A stretch of 64,000 bases of DNA from JAHHTP01 sp964587555. GTDB lineage: Bacteria > Bacillota > Clostridia > Oscillospirales > Ruminococcaceae. The stretch is from positions 22,518 to 86,517 of the forward strand of contig CAZPLR010000002.1 in NCBI GenBank assembly GCA_964587555.1, read 5' to 3'. Below are positions 7,610 to 16,906 of the stretch, piece after piece. The notes beneath the pieces are model-generated. The model ran no database searches and was not told the origin of the DNA. It saw only the letters and a list, made by a program, of their open reading frames with translations. The position numbers and the translations under genes were made by a program. Within the stretch, counting starts at the first letter, position 1; each line of letters starts with the position of its first letter.

Positions 7610-10015
7610 ATGAAATTTTATTTAATTCACCATGCGCACACTGACATTGGCTATACCGACCGGCAGGAAAAAATCGAATGGCGTCATGTCAAACACATCG
7701 AGGACGTGATCGAGATTCTGCGGAAAGCAGAGAAGAAAGCCGACTGGAACGGCTTTGTCTGGAATGTTGAAACGTTTTGGATGGTAGATGCTTTTCTCAA
7801 GCATAGCACGCCGGAATACGTCGAAGCATTTTGGCAGTATGTAAAGGCGGGAAAAATCGGTTTGTCCGGCAGCTATCTTAACTGCACCGATCTGATGGAT
7901 GAAGCAGTTTTAGAGCAGAAGCTTGCCCATGCGCAAAAAATCGCCGCCGATCACGGCGTGAAGCTGAAGTCAGCAATCACGGCGGATATCAACGGTTATA
8001 GCTGGGGCTATGCTTCCGCGCTTTATCAGGCGGGCGTGCGTCATCTTTTATCAGAGGTACACACCCACCACGGCTATCATGTCTGCGGAAAAAAGCAATT
8101 TCCATTTTACTGGGCAGGTCCAGACGGAAACAAAATTTTGGTCTGGCAGGGCGAACACTACAATGTAGGCAACGAGCTTTTGATCCACCAATATTCTGGG
8201 CAGTACGGCTATATGATCCAAGACGGGCTTCCAAACACCGGACTTTCCAACTGGGAATTTTCTAAGGAGAGATTATTTGCCTACGCCAAAAAGCTGAAGG
8301 CGGACGGCTCGCCTTTTGATATCTGTCCGCTCGGCGTTTCCGGACTTTGCACCGACAACTCGCCAGCCAGCCCGAAAATTGCAGAATTTGTAAACCGCTG
8401 GAACGCGGAATACGGCGACGAGCTGCCGATGGAGATGGCGACGCTTGATACCTTCTTTGCTGAGCTGGAGAAGTACGCCGATCTAATCCCGACCTACTCC
8501 GGCGACTGGACCGATTGGTGGGCAGACGGCACCTGCTCAACGCCAAACGTGGTCAAGCATTATCGTGAGGCGGTCAGAAAATACCACATTTGTCAAAATC
8601 TCGATCCGGATTGCAAAATCGTGGATTCGGCGCTTATGGAAACTGCAAAGGACAACCTCATGATCTACGCAGAGCATACTTGGGGCTTTTCCTCCAGCAT
8701 TGACGAGCCGTGTCACCCACTGGTCAATACGCTGGATATGCGCAAAACGCTTTATGCCGCAAAGGCGCACGAGGCGGTCAGCTATGCGGTAGACGCGCTT
8801 TGTGCGCATTACGGTGAAACTGCTGTTGTGGTCTGGAAGGATTACCGCATTCAGGTTATCAACCCGACGCCGCAGCGGATCACTGCCATTGCACGTACCG
8901 ATTTAGAAATCCTATTTACCCACAAGCATTTCATCCTAATAGACGAAAAAACCGGCAAGCAGGCGCCGTATCAGCTTACCAGAGTGGCGCGCGGCTATGA
9001 ATTCAACATTCTAGTCCACTTAGACGGATATGAACAAAGAAGCTTTGCAGTGAAAGAGATTGCGCCGCCTGTGTTAACCTCCAGCGGAATCTACGCAAAC
9101 TGCGGCGCTGAAGGGGTAAAGGACTTCGCTTTCGACCTCTATAAAGATCCGGATTGGGTCTGCACCCCATTCGAGATGGTAACACCGTACTTTTTTATCC
9201 GCTACGAGATCGGCAAGGGTATCACCTCCATTTTTGATCGCAGCCACGAGATCGAGCTGATGAATCAGCAGGAAGAAACGGCATTCCAGCCGATCTACGA
9301 GATCACTCCGCTCCTTACCAACGCGCACGAAGAGCGGCGCGCTATGGGACGCAACCGCAAAAGCATGCACACACATCGGGATTACGGAAAACTTACCGAC
9401 GTAAAGGTAAACGTACATGGCGATCTGCTGATGCAGGTGACATTAACCTACGAGGTCGAAGGCAGTCTCTCCACTGAACTGATCCTGACCGCATACCATG
9501 ACATTGCCAAGCTCGACGTGGATTACCGTCTGCATAAGGAAAGCCGTATCGAGCCGGAAAACGTTTATCTAGCGCTGCCGTTTGCGCAGAGCGGCTCCAC
9601 GCTGTACGCCGACAAAACCGGCTGTATCCTGCGTCCGCGGATCGATCAGCTTCCAGGAAGCTGCGTCGATTTTTATGAACTGCAAAATGCCGTCGCTTGG
9701 GTCAAGGCGGATCATACTATCGTGGTAGAGCTTCCGGACGCTCCAATGATTACAATGGGAAAATTAACGCCGCACCCCATCCGGCTGATGGGCGATCCGC
9801 TCGTTCAGAACAGCGATCCAGTCTATTCATGGGTCATGAATAACTTCTGGGAAACCAACTTCAAAGCAAGCCTTGGCGGCTTCCATCAATACCACTATGC
9901 GCTGCGCGTGGTGGATTCAACCGACGTAAAGGAATGCTTTTCGATTGCAAACGCCGATAATACCGGCACGCTTGCGTTTACCAGCTTTGACGTGCCATTT
10001 GAGGAAACGCTATGA
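7610..10015 (+). CDS. Glycoside hydrolase family 38 alpha-mannosidase-like protein
   Basis: Probably a retaining, metal-dependent alpha-mannosidase acting in the cytoplasm, since no signal peptide is visible. The 801 residues begin with a GH38 N-terminal catalytic domain: HAHTDIGYTD (residues 8-17) supplies the His10/Asp12 metal pair and TADINGYSW holds the likely nucleophile Asp126. The remainder fits the beta-rich C-terminal domains of the family. GAGGAA lies before the ATG. It overlaps the downstream GntR gene by four bases (ATGA), so the regulator is translationally coupled. The exact substrate (mannoside linkage, phosphorylated or not) is not visible; an intracellular oligosaccharide is my inference because the window has no transporter for it. 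Confidence 0.85.
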   Translation: MKFYLIHHAHTDIGYTDRQEKIEWRHVKHIEDVIEILRKAEKKADWNGFVWNVETFWMVDAFLKHSTPEYVEAFWQYVKAGKIGLSGSYLNCTDLMDEAVLEQKLAHAQKIAADHGVKLKSAITADINGYSWGYASALYQAGVRHLLSEVHTHHGYHVCGKKQFPFYWAGPDGNKILVWQGEHYNVGNELLIHQYSGQYGYMIQDGLPNTGLSNWEFSKERLFAYAKKLKADGSPFDICPLGVSGLCTDNSPASPKIAEFVNRWNAEYGDELPMEMATLDTFFAELEKYADLIPTYSGDWTDWWADGTCSTPNVVKHYREAVRKYHICQNLDPDCKIVDSALMETAKDNLMIYAEHTWGFSSSIDEPCHPLVNTLDMRKTLYAAKAHEAVSYAVDALCAHYGETAVVVWKDYRIQVINPTPQRITAIARTDLEILFTHKHFILIDEKTGKQAPYQLTRVARGYEFNILVHLDGYEQRSFAVKEIAPPVLTSSGIYANCGAEGVKDFAFDLYKDPDWVCTPFEMVTPYFFIRYEIGKGITSIFDRSHEIELMNQQEETAFQPIYEITPLLTNAHEERRAMGRNRKSMHTHRDYGKLTDVKVNVHGDLLMQVTLTYEVEGSLSTELILTAYHDIAKLDVDYRLHKESRIEPENVYLALPFAQSGSTLYADKTGCILRPRIDQLPGSCVDFYELQNAVAWVKADHTIVVELPDAPMITMGKLTPHPIRLMGDPLVQNSDPVYSWVMNNFWETNFKASLGGFHQYHYALRVVDSTDVKECFSIANADNTGTLAFTSFDVPFEETL

Positions 10016-10728
10016 AAAAATACGAAATGATTATTCATAATATCCGAGAGCGCATCAACGCAGGAGAACTAAAAGAGGGTGATCGGCTTGAAACCGAGAA
10101 TCAGCTTGCGAAGCGTTTTGCATGCAGCCGCCCGACCGTCCGCCAAGCAATCGGTATTTTGGAGCAGGAGAAGCAACTCTGCCGTATCAGCGGTAAGGGT
10201 ACCTTTATTACCCATCCCAAAAGCACGCAGGAATACACCCGCTTCATCGAAAGCTACCCGCTTTCGGTCCGCAAGCAAGGCGGTATTCCAAAGACCGAAG
10301 TGCTTGACTTTCATATTGAAGCTGCCGACAGCTTTATCCAAAAAATGCTCGAACTGACCGGCAAGCAGAAGGTCTACTATCTCAAGCGGCTGCGCTACAA
10401 TTTAGGCTCCGGCGAGAACCGGCCGCTGCTTTTGACCGAGGTTTATCTTCCCTGCGCGCCGCTCCCCGACCTGATGAAGTACGATTTCGAAGCCGTCTCC
10501 CTTTACGACGTACTGCGGCAATACGGGCTTTATCCGCAGGAGGCGCTGCGCTACATCGAAGCGCAAATGCCGGACGCCAGAACCGCCGCCATCCTGCAAA
10601 TGTCGCAAACGGAGCCTGTGCAGGTGATCACCTCGACCGGCAAGGCAAAAGGCAGGATCATCGAGTATTCCCACACCGTTTACCCTGCATCGCGCAATCG
10701 ATTTGTGATTGAAATCCACCGAGAATAG
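10012..10728 (+). CDS. GntR-family (HutC subfamily) transcriptional regulator
   Basis: The 238 residues have an N-terminal winged helix (about 1-70, with ETENQLAKRFACSRPTVRQAI as the recognition unit) and a C-terminal UTRA effector domain (about 90-232), the HutC/FarR arrangement that usually senses a sugar phosphate or related metabolite. It is coupled to the GH38 gene by an ATGA overlap and ends at a strong terminator. The likely targets are the mirrored promoters at 7469-7554, controlling both divergent units and itself. Whether the effector is mannose-6-phosphate is not shown. Confidence 0.88.
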   Translation: MKKYEMIIHNIRERINAGELKEGDRLETENQLAKRFACSRPTVRQAIGILEQEKQLCRISGKGTFITHPKSTQEYTRFIESYPLSVRKQGGIPKTEVLDFHIEAADSFIQKMLELTGKQKVYYLKRLRYNLGSGENRPLLLTEVYLPCAPLPDLMKYDFEAVSLYDVLRQYGLYPQEALRYIEAQMPDARTAAILQMSQTEPVQVITSTGKAKGRIIEYSHTVYPASRNRFVIEIHRE

Positions 10729-10730
10729 CA

Positions 10731-10769
10731 AAACGGGAAGTCCAGCTTCTAAGGACTTCCCGTTTTTTA
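10731..10769 (+). terminator. Terminator of the mannosidase-GntR operon
   Basis: Arms AAACGGGAAGTCC / GGACTTCCCGTTT (13 bp) are followed by a T run. It separates this operon from convergent noc and could also stop noc transcripts. Confidence 0.9.
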
Positions 10770-10803
10770 TCCGCTTCAACACAGGCAATGAATATCGTCG
10801 GCT

Positions 10804-10819
10804 TGTTTCATGTGAAACT
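10804..10819. promoter_or_regulatory. Near-parS palindrome beside noc
   Basis: TGTTTCATGTGAAACT differs from canonical parS at one internal base and at the last base. It lies 12 bases beyond the noc stop codon. It may bind ParB or Noc; binding is inferred. Confidence 0.55.
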
Positions 10820-10831
10820 TTTTACGCTGTT

Positions 10832-11635
10832 TTATGATTCTGCCTTTCGCGCCGGAATATGAATCCAATAATCGACCCCTTCCGGACTTTCCTTACATTC
10901 TGAAACCGCGTGAATGCCGCTTTGGTTAATCATCTTAAGCGCCTTTTCGATTGTTCGGTTGAACAAGCGGATATCTTTAAAGCAGAACTTGACATTCTGT
11001 TTCTTCTTGACCGTCAGCTGACTTTCAATATATGCGTCGGTTGCCTCGGCGTTAAGCTTGCGCTTGGCGATAACCTCAATCGCATGCTCCATCGTTTCCT
11101 GCTTGGAAAGCCGCAGCAGCGCGCGGGTTTGTCGCTCATTCAAACCAAACTCCAGCGCTTTGGCGCGCACAGCCTCCGGAAGCTGCAAAAGCCGCATCTT
11201 GTTCGCAATGCAGGGCTGGCTTTTTCCGATCTTCTTTGATACCTCCGCCTGTGATAAACCGAATTTGGTCATGAGCTGGCGGATAGCGGCAGCCTCCTCT
11301 AAGAAATTCAAGTCCTTGCGCTGAATATTTTCGATCAGCGCCAACACGCCGCTGCGGTCATCCGCTATATCTACAATAATAGAGGGAATCTGATTGCAGC
11401 AGTTCAATTTACAGGCGCGCAGTCTACGTTCCCCGCTGACCAGCTCATAACCGTCCGACATCCTGCGCACCGTAATCGGCTGCAAAAGCCCGTTGGATGC
11501 AATACTCTGCCGCAATTCCTCTAAAGAAGCGTCGTCAAAGCTTTTACGCGGCTGAAGAGGGTTAGGATGAATGTCGGCAATATTCAGCATAACCACGCGG
11601 TTGATCACTTCATTTTTCTCCTTTTTCAACATCAT
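10832..11635 (-). CDS. noc: ParB-family nucleoid occlusion protein (Noc-like)
   Basis: A second ParB-family protein of 267 residues, with the CTP-binding motif SGERRLRACKLN, a central helix-turn-helix (SQAEVSKKIGKSQPCIANKMR) and a shorter C-terminus. In Bacillus, Noc sits next to rsmG and blocks septum assembly over the nucleoid; the neighbour rsmG here supports this over a second Spo0J. It lacks the ParA-stimulating KRALGRGL stretch of the other ParB. I chose the first of two adjacent ATG codons (11635), which has AAAGGA upstream. I did not find the Bacillus Noc-site motif in the window. Confidence 0.8.
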   Translation of the reverse strand: MMLKKEKNEVINRVVMLNIADIHPNPLQPRKSFDDASLEELRQSIASNGLLQPITVRRMSDGYELVSGERRLRACKLNCCNQIPSIIVDIADDRSGVLALIENIQRKDLNFLEEAAAIRQLMTKFGLSQAEVSKKIGKSQPCIANKMRLLQLPEAVRAKALEFGLNERQTRALLRLSKQETMEHAIEVIAKRKLNAEATDAYIESQLTVKKKQNVKFCFKDIRLFNRTIEKALKMINQSGIHAVSECKESPEGVDYWIHIPARKAES

Positions 11636-11761
11636 ATTTATTTTCCTTTCCGAGCAAAAAGGGGAATCTTTTGCTCTAACCTCCAAATTTATGCAAACGC
11701 TTACTGGTTAGCTTAAGTGTATCACCCTTTTCCCGCTGATACTGCCGGATTACGTCGAAAG

Positions 11762-11791
11762 AAAAACGCCGGCAAAACAAGTGCTTTGCCG
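11762..11791 (-). terminator. rsmG terminator
   Basis: On the minus strand, the stem CGGCAAA / TTTGCCG is followed by GCGTTTTTC. It lies just after the rsmG stop, separating rsmG from noc. Confidence 0.7.
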
Positions 11792-11799
11792 ACAAAAAA

Positions 11800-12543
11800 T
11801 CACAGTTTCTGCTGTTTTATTTTTCCGCTTGCCCGCGGATATTTTGGCGCTGTCGTGTTCACCTTCCGGATTAGGATCAGCGCGCGTTCGCTCCCATCCT
11901 TCAGCCGGTAGGAAACTACATTCTCCAGACGACCCCCAAGCTTTTGAATTGCCGATTCCGATTCGCCGATTTCAGCTTCGACATTTCTGCCCTTCATTGC
12001 GGCAAACAGCCCGCCTACCTTGACAAACGGCAGGCAGTATTCGCTCAATTCCCGCAAATGTGCGACCGCGCGCGCCGCCGCAAGATCATACTGCTCGCGA
12101 TATTCGCCCTTTCTGCCAATTTCCTCCGCTCTGCCGTGAATCAGCTTGGCATCAAGCGAAAGCATCCGGCACGCCTGCTGCAAAAAATGAATCCGCTTTT
12201 GCAGGCTATCCAGCATCGTAACGCGCAAGTCGGGGTTTGCCAACGCGCAGGGAATTGCCGGAAATCCCGCGCCCGTCCCGACGTCGATCATCTTGGCGCC
12301 CTTCGGCAAAGCAGTATAAGCAAGCAAAAACAAGCTGTCGGCAAAGTGCTTGTCCGCCACCTCCGGCGGATCAATGATACCGGTAAGATTCATCTGCGTA
12401 TTGGTTTGGAGCATAAAATCTGCGAAATGCGTCATCCGGTCAAGCTGCTCTTTCTTCAAATGCAGCGCTTCGATTAAGCCGTATTCCCGCAGGCATTTTT
12501 CGATTACATCCGTTTCCATCGGAGCAAATTCGATGTTTTTCAC
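11800..12543 (-). CDS. rsmG: 16S rRNA (guanine-N7) methyltransferase
   Basis: Methylates the N7 of G527 (E. coli numbering) in 16S rRNA using S-adenosylmethionine. The 247 residues contain the SAM-binding loop DVGTGAGFPAIP and the family's usual C-terminus. The start is a GTG whose first bases overlap the mnmG stop (GTGA), with GGAGGA upstream; an ATG eight codons later is an alternative. It is the last gene of the jag-mnmE-mnmG-rsmG run. Loss of this enzyme gives low-level streptomycin resistance in other bacteria. Confidence 0.95.
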   Translation of the reverse strand: MKNIEFAPMETDVIEKCLREYGLIEALHLKKEQLDRMTHFADFMLQTNTQMNLTGIIDPPEVADKHFADSLFLLAYTALPKGAKMIDVGTGAGFPAIPCALANPDLRVTMLDSLQKRIHFLQQACRMLSLDAKLIHGRAEEIGRKGEYREQYDLAAARAVAHLRELSEYCLPFVKVGGLFAAMKGRNVEAEIGESESAIQKLGGRLENVVSYRLKDGSERALILIRKVNTTAPKYPRASGKIKQQKL

Positions 12544-14462
12544 TGGCTTTCTTCCTCCGCGACCGTTCTATTATTTTGCTGCAGCCAGATCAGAAGCATA
12601 GAAACATCTGCCGGACTAACACCTGAAATGCGCGATGCTTGACCCACGCTGCGCGGACGCACCTTATTCAGTTTCTCCCTTGCCTCTAAGCTGATCCCGC
12701 TGATCGCGGCGTAATTCAGCGTCTCCGGCAGCATCCTTTTTTCCAAACGCTTCATCTGCGCGATCGCAGATTTCTGCTTTTCAATATATCCGGCGTATTT
12801 GATCTTGATCTCAGCCTCCTCGGCAATCTCCTTATCAAGCTCCGGCGGATAGTACGGCCTTTCCAGATCGAACGGTCTTAAATCCGCATAATGTATTTGC
12901 GGACGGCGCAGCAGATCGGCAAGTCTTGCGCCGGTATGAAGCTCGGATGTTTCACGTGAAACAAGCAGCGCATTTAATTCTGCCGATGGAGATAAGGTGG
13001 TTTTTTCCAAGCGGGAAAGTTCCTTTTGAATACAGTCCATCTTGGTTAAAAAGGTTTGATACCGTTCTTCGGAGATCAATCCGATGCGGTATCCCATCGG
13101 CGTCAGGCGTTCATCGGCATTATCCTGCCGCAGGATCAGCCGGTACTCGCTGCGGGATGTCATCATGCGGTACGGATCGGAACACCCTTTCGTCACCAAA
13201 TCATCAATCAGTGTCCCGATATACGAATCAGAACGATCCATAATCAGCGGTTCCTTTCCCAACACCGCCATTGCGGCGTTGATGCCGGCGACAAGCCCCT
13301 GTGCCGCCGCTTCCTCATAGCCGGAGGTGCCGTTAAACTGCCCTGCTCCGTATAGCCCCGAAAAATTCTTAAATTCCAGCGAAGCGGAAAGCTCCTGCGG
13401 ATCGTCGCAGTCATACTCAATCGCGTAAGCGACGCGCATTACTTCGGCGTGTTCCAGCCCCTTGATGGTATGCAGAAATGCAATCTGCACATCCTCCGGC
13501 AGCGAGGAGGACATCCCCTGCAAATACATTTCTTCGGTATCTATCCCCATCGGCTCAATAAAAAGCTGATGGCGCGGCTTATCCCCAAAGCGCATGATCT
13601 TATCCTCAATGCTCGGACAATAACGCGGACCGACTCCTTCAATCTTGCCGCTGTACATCGGCGATCGAGAGATGTTTTCGCGAATCACCTCATGCGTCTG
13701 CGCATTGGTGTAGGCGGTATAGCAGGACACCCGATTGACAAACGGACCTTTGCTTTCGAACGACATCGGCACAATATCGCTGTCGCCCTCCTGCTTTTCC
13801 AACAAATCGAAATCGATGCTTCTGCGATGAACGCGCGAAGGCGTCCCGGTTTTAAACCGGCGGATCGTGATCCCCTTTTCCCGAAGCCTGTCGGTTAATC
13901 CCACCGACGGCAAAAGATTGTCCGGCCCGCTTTCGTAGCAGGCGTCGCCGATGAAAATTTTACCACGCTGATAGGTTCCGGTGCAGATGATCGCCGCTTT
14001 TACACGATAAACGGCGCCGGTGCGGGTAACGACTGCCTGTACGCGATTCTGCTCATCAAACAAAACGTCTTTGACCTCATCCTGCTTAATCCAGAGATTT
14101 TCCTGCTGCTCCAGCCTTTTCTTCATATACAGATGGTAGGCTCTGCGGTCACTCTGCACCCGCAAACTATAGACCGCCGGACCCTTGCCGCGGTTCAGCA
14201 TACGGCTTTGCAGAAAGGTGGCGTCCGCCGCCTTTCCCATCTCTCCTCCCAGTGCGTCGATCTCCCGCACGAGATGCCCTTTTGCCGTCCCGCCAATCGA
14301 AGGATTACACGGCATATTCGCAATGCTGTCCAGCGAAAGCGTAAAAAGAATCGTGCGCACCCTAAGTCTTGCCGCCGCAAGCGCCGCCTCTACTCCGGCG
14401 TGTCCCGCGCCGATCACAGCAACGTCATATTCGCCTAAATCAAAACATTTGTTCTTATCCAT
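12540..14462 (-). CDS. mnmG: tRNA uridine-5-carboxymethylaminomethyl modification enzyme MnmG (GidA)
   Basis: FAD enzyme that, with MnmE, makes the cmnm5 modification on wobble U34 of certain tRNAs. The 640 residues begin with the dinucleotide-binding GAGHAGVEAALAAARL and carry GGTAKGHLVREIDALGG nearby; the C-terminal helical domain that binds MnmE is present. It is 18 bases downstream of mnmE and overlaps rsmG by four bases. A perfect parS palindrome lies within its coding sequence (12948-12963), encoding an ordinary stretch. Confidence 0.97.
   Translation of the reverse strand: MDKNKCFDLGEYDVAVIGAGHAGVEAALAAARLRVRTILFTLSLDSIANMPCNPSIGGTAKGHLVREIDALGGEMGKAADATFLQSRMLNRGKGPAVYSLRVQSDRRAYHLYMKKRLEQQENLWIKQDEVKDVLFDEQNRVQAVVTRTGAVYRVKAAIICTGTYQRGKIFIGDACYESGPDNLLPSVGLTDRLREKGITIRRFKTGTPSRVHRRSIDFDLLEKQEGDSDIVPMSFESKGPFVNRVSCYTAYTNAQTHEVIRENISRSPMYSGKIEGVGPRYCPSIEDKIMRFGDKPRHQLFIEPMGIDTEEMYLQGMSSSLPEDVQIAFLHTIKGLEHAEVMRVAYAIEYDCDDPQELSASLEFKNFSGLYGAGQFNGTSGYEEAAAQGLVAGINAAMAVLGKEPLIMDRSDSYIGTLIDDLVTKGCSDPYRMMTSRSEYRLILRQDNADERLTPMGYRIGLISEERYQTFLTKMDCIQKELSRLEKTTLSPSAELNALLVSRETSELHTGARLADLLRRPQIHYADLRPFDLERPYYPPELDKEIAEEAEIKIKYAGYIEKQKSAIAQMKRLEKRMLPETLNYAAISGISLEAREKLNKVRPRSVGQASRISGVSPADVSMLLIWLQQNNRTVAEEESQ
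12948..12963. promoter_or_regulatory. Perfect parS centromere site
   Basis: TGTTTCACGTGAAACA matches the Bacillus subtilis parS consensus at all 16 positions and is fully palindromic. It is inside mnmG, about 6.4 kb left of dnaA, the position expected for an origin-proximal ParB loading site. Confidence 0.93.
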
Positions 14463-14480
14463 TCATCCGCACTCTTTCTG

Positions 14481-15854
14481 TTATTTTCCCACACAGAAGT
14501 TAGAAAAGACCTGATGCACAACCTCCTCAGAAACGCTGTCGCCGGTCAATTCCAAAAGCGCCTGAAGCGCCTCCTCAAGCAAAACGGTAACGGCGTCGTA
14601 AGTTACGCCGGTTTTCAGCGCTTGCGCGCCCTGAGAAACCGCATTTTTTGCACGGAAAACGCAGTCAAGCTGCCGTTCATTTGCGATCATACCGAGCGAG
14701 GGGTCGATATCGTGCAGTTTCAATGCTGCGGTGATTGCCTTTTCCACAATCTGGAAGCTTTCCTCATCCTGCGCCGAGATACAGATCACCTGCTCAAAAT
14801 GTTCCCGAATCGTTTTTAGGTCGATCCTTTCTTCTAAATCGTTTTTATTGACAATCGCGATCGCCGGCTTTTCCCCGATCTGCTCCATAATATCAAAATC
14901 CTCCTTGGAAAGCGGCTGAGAGTAATCGTAGATTGCCAGAATGAGCTGCGCCGTATCCAAACGCTCGATTGCGCGCTTTACGCCAAAGCTCTCCACCAAG
15001 TCGTCAGTGTCCCGAATACCCGCCGTATCCGAAAGGTGGAGCACCACGTCATGCAGGACGATCGTATCCTCCACCACATCGCGGGTAGTGCCGGGGATGT
15101 CGGTCACGATACTTTTTTCCTGTCGGGAAAGCAGATTCATCAGGGTCGATTTACCAACATTGGGTTTGCCGACAATCACGGTCCGCACACCGTTTTTCAG
15201 CATACAGCCGGTGTCATATTCAGCGATCAACCGCGCAAGATCATTTTCCAGCGCAGTCAGATCCTCTAAAAACGCCTGTGGGTCAATCTCCTCGACATCC
15301 TCCTCCGGATAGTCTGCCCAAACCGCCAAACGCCCGATGAGCGCGGTCAGCGTTTTTCGTCCCTTTTCAATTCTGCGATGAAGGCTGCCCTGCGCCTGAC
15401 CGCCGGAAATGCGCATTGCCTGCCTTGATGTGGAGGAAATAAGATCAGAAATCGCCTCCGCTTGGGTCAAATCCAGCTTTCCGTTTAAAAAGGCGCGTTT
15501 GGTAAACTCTCCCGGCAGCGCCAGCCTCGCACCGGAAAGCAAGATATTGCGCAGCACCTCTCGTGTGATCAGAATCCCGCCATGGCAGGAAATCTCGACC
15601 ACATCCTCGCCGGTATAGCTGTGCGGCGCGTGAAAAACAGTGATAATGCCGTTATCTAAAAACTCTCTTTTTTCATCGGCAGTAAAAAGGCTGCCGTAGG
15701 CGGCGGAATACCCCTTCATCTGCGCCGGTTTTTTTCCGCTTACAGCCAAAAATATCCTTTCTGCTGCCGCAAACGCGGTCTCTCCGGAAATACGGATCAC
15801 CGAAATGCCGCCCATTGCAAGCGGGGTGGCAATCGCCGCAATTGTTTCTTCCAT
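14481..15854 (-). CDS. mnmE: tRNA modification GTPase MnmE (TrmE)
   Basis: Potassium-activated GTPase partner of MnmG in tRNA wobble-uridine modification. The 457 residues have the N-terminal tetrahydrofolate-binding domain (1-115), a helical domain, an inserted G domain with G1 GKPNVGKST (229-237), G3 DTAG and G4 NKND, and the C-terminal C-x-G-K (CVGK) with the essential cysteine. The start at 15854 has AAAGG seven bases before it; seven extra in-frame codons upstream are dropped. Nothing unusual is visible. Confidence 0.97.
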   Translation of the reverse strand: MEETIAAIATPLAMGGISVIRISGETAFAAAERIFLAVSGKKPAQMKGYSAAYGSLFTADEKREFLDNGIITVFHAPHSYTGEDVVEISCHGGILITREVLRNILLSGARLALPGEFTKRAFLNGKLDLTQAEAISDLISSTSRQAMRISGGQAQGSLHRRIEKGRKTLTALIGRLAVWADYPEEDVEEIDPQAFLEDLTALENDLARLIAEYDTGCMLKNGVRTVIVGKPNVGKSTLMNLLSRQEKSIVTDIPGTTRDVVEDTIVLHDVVLHLSDTAGIRDTDDLVESFGVKRAIERLDTAQLILAIYDYSQPLSKEDFDIMEQIGEKPAIAIVNKNDLEERIDLKTIREHFEQVICISAQDEESFQIVEKAITAALKLHDIDPSLGMIANERQLDCVFRAKNAVSQGAQALKTGVTYDAVTVLLEEALQALLELTGDSVSEEVVHQVFSNFCVGK

Positions 15855-15867
15855 AAAATGCCTTTCT

Positions 15868-15904
15868 AAAACCAAAAGCGCGCCGGAACAGGATCGGCGC
15901 GCTT
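15868..15904 (-). terminator. Hairpin between jag and mnmE
   Basis: Arms AAGCGCGCCG / CGGCGCGCTT with a 9-base loop are followed on the minus strand by TTGGTTTT. It is GC-rich, and may terminate or attenuate the yidC-jag transcript ahead of mnmE. Confidence 0.7.
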
Positions 15905-15943
15905 ACCTCTTTTTATTTCTTTTGATACCGACCTGCGATGACC

Positions 15944-16885
15944 TTAGTCCAATTCGATCTTTGAATAAAGCTTTGCGTCGAGCTGATCGTCATTTTTGGC
16001 TTTGGTGGTGCGGTTTACATAATCCTTGTCCTCTTTGAGCATCTGCTCAACGGTAGGCTTATTGCTTGTGCGTGTATATCCGCCGGAACGCTGACCGCGA
16101 TAATTAGATCCCTGTGAAGGGCGGCGGCCGTTTTTCGATCTGCCGTTATTATAGTGGTTCTGTCTTGGATTCTCGCTGATAATGATTACTCTGCGATTCG
16201 GATCCTCTCCTTTGGATTTTGAGTAAATCCCCGGAATTTCGGAAACGACCGCATGGATAATACGGCGCTCGTATGGGTTCATCGGCTCAAGCATCTGGCT
16301 TCTGCCGGTTCTTTTTACCTTCTCGCCGATCTTCTTTGCAAGCTCTTTTAATGTCTGCTCTCTCTTTTCGCGGTAGCTGCCGCCGTCTAAGGTGATGCGG
16401 CAGTAGGTGCCGTCCTTCAAACGGTTAGAAGCAAGTCCAACCAGATATTGCAGCGAATCCAGCGTTTCGCCGTGATGGCCGATTAAAACGCCGATGTCAT
16501 CGCCCTCAAATGTAAAGGTGAAGTTATTGCCTTCCTCCTGCTTGATCGTATAGTGAATGCTGTTCAGCCCCATGCCTGCCAGAATATCGTCCAAATACCG
16601 CTTGGCAAGCTCCACGCGCTCCGCGTTTGGATCGCCTGCGGCTTCCTCTTCCTGAGACGCTTTCTCCGGCTTCTTTACCTCCTGCTCCGGCTGCTGCGCA
16701 GTATAGGTCACGGTGAGCTTTACCACAGCGTCCTTTTTGCCAATGCCGAACACGCCTTTTTTCGGCTCCTCTGTCACCTCGTACTCTGAAGCAAACTCAG
16801 CATGGATCGCTTCCTTTGCCTGGCGAAGGGCTTCTTCCTTTGCTTCTTCGACAGTGGAAGCTTTCCCGTAAAATTCCTGTTTCAT
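15944..16885 (-). CDS. jag: RNA-binding protein Jag (KhpB/EloR type)
   Basis: The 313 residues have a Jag-N domain (about 1-50), an acidic, low-complexity linker, a KH domain with GHHG loop (IGVLIGHHGETLDSL), and an R3H domain (ERRIIHAVVSE), followed by a basic glycine/asparagine/arginine-rich tail. Members bind RNA and, with KhpA, influence cell elongation in streptococci. It lies directly after yidC (21-base gap), the conserved arrangement. GGAGGA precedes the ATG. The basic tail beyond R3H (about residues 245-313) is longer than in many homologues. Confidence 0.93.
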   Translation of the reverse strand: MKQEFYGKASTVEEAKEEALRQAKEAIHAEFASEYEVTEEPKKGVFGIGKKDAVVKLTVTYTAQQPEQEVKKPEKASQEEEAAGDPNAERVELAKRYLDDILAGMGLNSIHYTIKQEEGNNFTFTFEGDDIGVLIGHHGETLDSLQYLVGLASNRLKDGTYCRITLDGGSYREKREQTLKELAKKIGEKVKRTGRSQMLEPMNPYERRIIHAVVSEIPGIYSKSKGEDPNRRVIIISENPRQNHYNNGRSKNGRRPSQGSNYRGQRSGGYTRTSNKPTVEQMLKEDKDYVNRTTKAKNDDQLDAKLYSKIELD

Positions 16886-16906
16886 GATGATTCCTCCCGC
16901 CTTTGT

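Noticed and set aside
10832..11635. Second chromosome-partition ParB rather than Noc
   Set aside because: It lacks the ParA-stimulating N-terminal stretch and sits next to rsmG, the usual place of noc; kept as Noc-like with reduced confidence.
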